Of a stretch of DNA of 6,239 bases, positions 5,712 through 6,239 are shown piece after piece. The translations under genes were made by a program, and so were the position numbers. Numbering within the stretch: the stretch's first letter is position 1; each line of letters opens with the position of its first letter. Source of the stretch: a bacterium (GTDB lineage: Bacteria; Krumholzibacteriota; Krumholzibacteriia; WVZY01); the NCBI GenBank assembly GCA_027296025.1, contig JAPUJU010000033.1, positions 1 through 6,239 of the forward strand, read 5' to 3'. A model generated the notes under the pieces. It made no database searches. It saw nothing but the letters and a program-made list of their open reading frames with translations, and had not been told where the DNA came from.

Positions 5712-6239
5712 ATGCCAATCAGAGTTGCGATTAACGGATTTGGCCGAATCGGCAAAATGGTCTACCGGAACGGGCTCGACACAGAAGGAATTGAATTCGT
5801 CGCGGTGAACGATCTCACGAGTCCGGATGTGCTGGCTCATTTGCTCAAGTATGATTCCGTTCACGGGCGCTTCCCGAAAGAAGTCAAAGCCGTCGACGGT
5901 GGGATTCAGGTAGGATCGGAAACTCTCAAGGTCATCGCGGAGCGCGATCCGGCGAAACTCCCTTGGGGAGAACTCGGTGTCGACGTTGTGATCGAGTCGA
6001 CTGGATTGTTCACCGCGAAAAAAGATGCGGCGAAGCACCTTGAGGCCGGTGCAAAGAAAGTAATGATCTCCGCGCCGTCCAATGACGCCGACATCATGAT
6101 CGTGATTGGCGTCAACGACGATCAGTACGACCGCGACGCGCACCATGTCATCTCGACGGCGTCGTGCACGACGAACTGCCTTGCGCCCGTCGCCAAAGTC
6201 CTGAACGACAATTTCGGACTCGACCACGGCCTGATGTTG
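5712..6239 (+). CDS. gap: Glyceraldehyde-3-phosphate dehydrogenase, type I (5' part)
   Basis: The enzyme oxidises glyceraldehyde 3-phosphate to 1,3-bisphosphoglycerate with NAD+ and phosphate in cytoplasmic glycolysis, and runs in reverse in gluconeogenesis. The window holds the first 176 codons and ends exactly on a codon boundary; about half of a normal 330-340-residue protein is missing to the right. The N-terminus MPIRVAINGFGRIG carries the Rossmann glycine motif (residues 8-14). Asp34 in VNDL suits NAD+ rather than NADP+. ESTGLF (95-100), KVMISAPS (116-123) and STASCTTNCLAP (148-159) follow, with catalytic Cys152 in the invariant SCTTN. The catalytic histidine near 179 lies beyond the edge. 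The ATG is set by a strong GGAGGAG site. It is separated from the envelope operon by a 233-base leader region with its own promoter and terminator, so it is probably regulated independently. Confidence 0.96.
   Translation, partial: MPIRVAINGFGRIGKMVYRNGLDTEGIEFVAVNDLTSPDVLAHLLKYDSVHGRFPKEVKAVDGGIQVGSETLKVIAERDPAKLPWGELGVDVVIESTGLFTAKKDAAKHLEAGAKKVMISAPSNDADIMIVIGVNDDQYDRDAHHVISTASCTTNCLAPVAKVLNDNFGLDHGLML

Noticed and set aside
5601..6227. 208-codon open frame on the - strand opposite gap and its leader
   Set aside because: The + strand clearly encodes GAPDH here. The antisense product shows no family motif and no ribosome site was seen.
1..6239. Horizontal transfer, mobile elements, tRNA genes or CRISPR
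   Set aside because: All six genes are core functions on one strand with compact spacing. No terminal repeats, transposase, spacer-repeat pattern or tRNA-like cloverleaf was seen.

Overview
The window is a gene-dense stretch, all on the + strand, of a moderately high-GC Gram-negative-type bacterial chromosome. It holds the downstream half of a rod-shape and cell-envelope operon, then an isolated housekeeping gene with its own regulatory leader. The genes in order are mreD, mrdA (PBP2), rodA, lgt, a comF-family gene, and the first 176 codons of a glyceraldehyde-3-phosphate dehydrogenase gene (gap) that runs off the right edge. I saw no RNA genes, insertion sequences, CRISPR repeats or phage genes.

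Bases 1-5478 look like one transcription unit. The stop of an unseen upstream gene (probably mreC) appears to overlap the mreD start. mreD overlaps mrdA by 20 bases if the TTG start is right. mrdA and rodA share a 4-base GTGA overlap. rodA-lgt and lgt-comF are separated by only 33 and 29 bases, and I found no terminator in either gap. MreD, PBP2 and RodA are partners in the elongasome: RodA polymerises lipid II into glycan strands, PBP2 crosslinks them, and MreD is a membrane component of the Mre scaffold. Lgt performs the first step of lipoprotein maturation. ComF-family proteins are linked to DNA uptake or use, but the biochemical role of this one cannot be read from sequence.

Bases 5479-5711 are the only long non-coding stretch and the most interesting part. 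They contain a strong sigma-70-type promoter (TTGACA, 17-bp spacer, TATGCT). An intrinsic terminator lies only about 20-55 bases beyond the expected transcription start. After it come a 15-base operator-like dyad and a 9-bp hairpin whose 3' arm takes in the first two bases of the gap Shine-Dalgarno. The layout suggests an attenuated or otherwise regulated leader for gap, or a very short RNA made upstream of gap. This is inference from structure only.

The organism cannot be named. A didermic, rod-forming bacterium is implied by the mre/mrd genes. The RodA form with about two extra membrane helices, and the Lgt variant with Tyr in place of the E. coli His103 and a GCFxxGCC loop, resemble forms I recall from FCB-group and related phyla rather than Gammaproteobacteria; this placement is low confidence. 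Overall the window is mostly ordinary core genome. I do not see a new multi-gene system, but the gap leader, a probable cysteine-rich zinc site in PBP2 and an expanded ComF merit a second look.
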